64,000 nucleotides of DNA from Rhizomys pruinosus (lineage: Eukaryota; Chordata; Mammalia; Rodentia; Spalacidae). Under the pieces are notes generated by a model. That model was not told the DNA's origin. It searched no databases and was given only the letters and a program-made list of their open reading frames with translations. This document shows positions 63,460-64,000 of the stretch, piece after piece (within the stretch, counting starts at the first letter, position 1; each line of letters begins with the position of its first letter). The stretch is taken from assembly GCA_009823505.1 (NCBI GenBank), contig VZQC01011003.1:1497867-1561866 (forward strand), written 5' to 3'. The position numbers and the translations under genes are program-made.

Positions 63460-64000
63460 AAAGTTTCTTTTCACCTAAGTATGAAGCCAGTGTTCTGAAT
63501 ATCACCTTGACCCAGCCTTGGTGAATAATCATTTTTTTTTTAGAAAAAAAGAACGCTTTCAGCTCAAAGAACTGTCTGATTTTCTAAATTAAGAAATTTC
63601 ACTTTGTCATCTCACATTAAATTGTCCTAAATACAGCCAGCTCCTTTGCAGGCCAGTACATGATAACAGTCTTTGAAATCCAAACACAGAAACCCAGGGC
63701 CAATTTATTTCCATCTAGTCCAGCCTATCAGGCCTAGCAGGGATCCTTGGACGTTCTGAGGAAGAGCTCGGCTGCACTTGCTCAGTTTCCGTCACCAAAC
63801 CTGCAGGGAGCCAGCTTCTTAGAACTTGGGTGGACTCTCCCAGTCCATGGTACTGCTAGGACACCAGCTCCGTGGCTGACATCATGCCAAGTGGTGAGTA
63901 GCAGCCTCAGGAAAAGGAAGCCTTGGGAGGAGGGATTTTCTCCCCAGTGAGAGTTGTTCATTTCTTTTTTTTTTTGCATTTTCTTTTTTTTTTTTTTAAA
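63460..64000. other. Intron end of window
   Basis: No exon. Poly-T runs at about 63531-63541, 63965-63975 and 63985-63997; the last may be the tail of a reverse SINE that continues outside the window. Confidence 0.4.

Overview
The window is nuclear DNA from a muroid rodent. It is packed with B1, B2, B3, ID and RSINE1-like SINEs and simple repeats, with older MIR, MER5-like and ERVL-type LTR remnants. It contains the middle part of a single large gene on the minus strand, myoferlin (Myof), a ferlin-family membrane-fusion and membrane-repair protein. The B1 copies read 'gacagctggggctacagggagaccctgtctc', split here as gacagctggggctac / agggagaccctgtctc. They differ from the house mouse B1 sequence I know, so I think this is a different muroid (a gerbil or spiny-mouse type lineage is possible). 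I cannot name the species.

Twenty-three internal coding exons of Myof can be placed to the base between 52593 and 727, in transcript order from high to low coordinates. Every exon has a GT donor and an AG acceptor on the minus strand, and codon phase is continuous across all 22 internal junctions. Together they give 2538 coding bases (846 codon equivalents), about residues 146 to 991 of the roughly 2060-residue protein. Upstream exons (C2A and the start codon) lie beyond 64000 and downstream exons (rest of DysF, later C2 domains, membrane anchor) lie before position 1. The parts present are, in order: an acidic linker, C2B, FerI, C2C, a 39-base exon whose skipping would keep the frame, the FerI/C2C to FerA linker, FerA, FerB, and the start of the nested DysF region.

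The rest is intron. Introns range from 76 bases (49077 to 49152) to about 8.6 kb (23591 to 32200). They carry some 60 or more SINE copies, often nested or in same-direction clusters. From 52594 to 64000 there is one incomplete intron with no recognisable exon. I found no second intact protein gene. One degenerate open frame at about 24290 to 24762 may be a processed pseudogene of unknown origin.

I saw no new biological system. The items most worth a second look are structural: two SINE copies sharing an identical B2-head/B1 junction, a B2 whose tRNA-like head is repeated five times in 44-base units, two long perfect inverted repeats (23 and 19 base arms), and an 81-base tandem duplication just upstream of a Myof 3' splice site.
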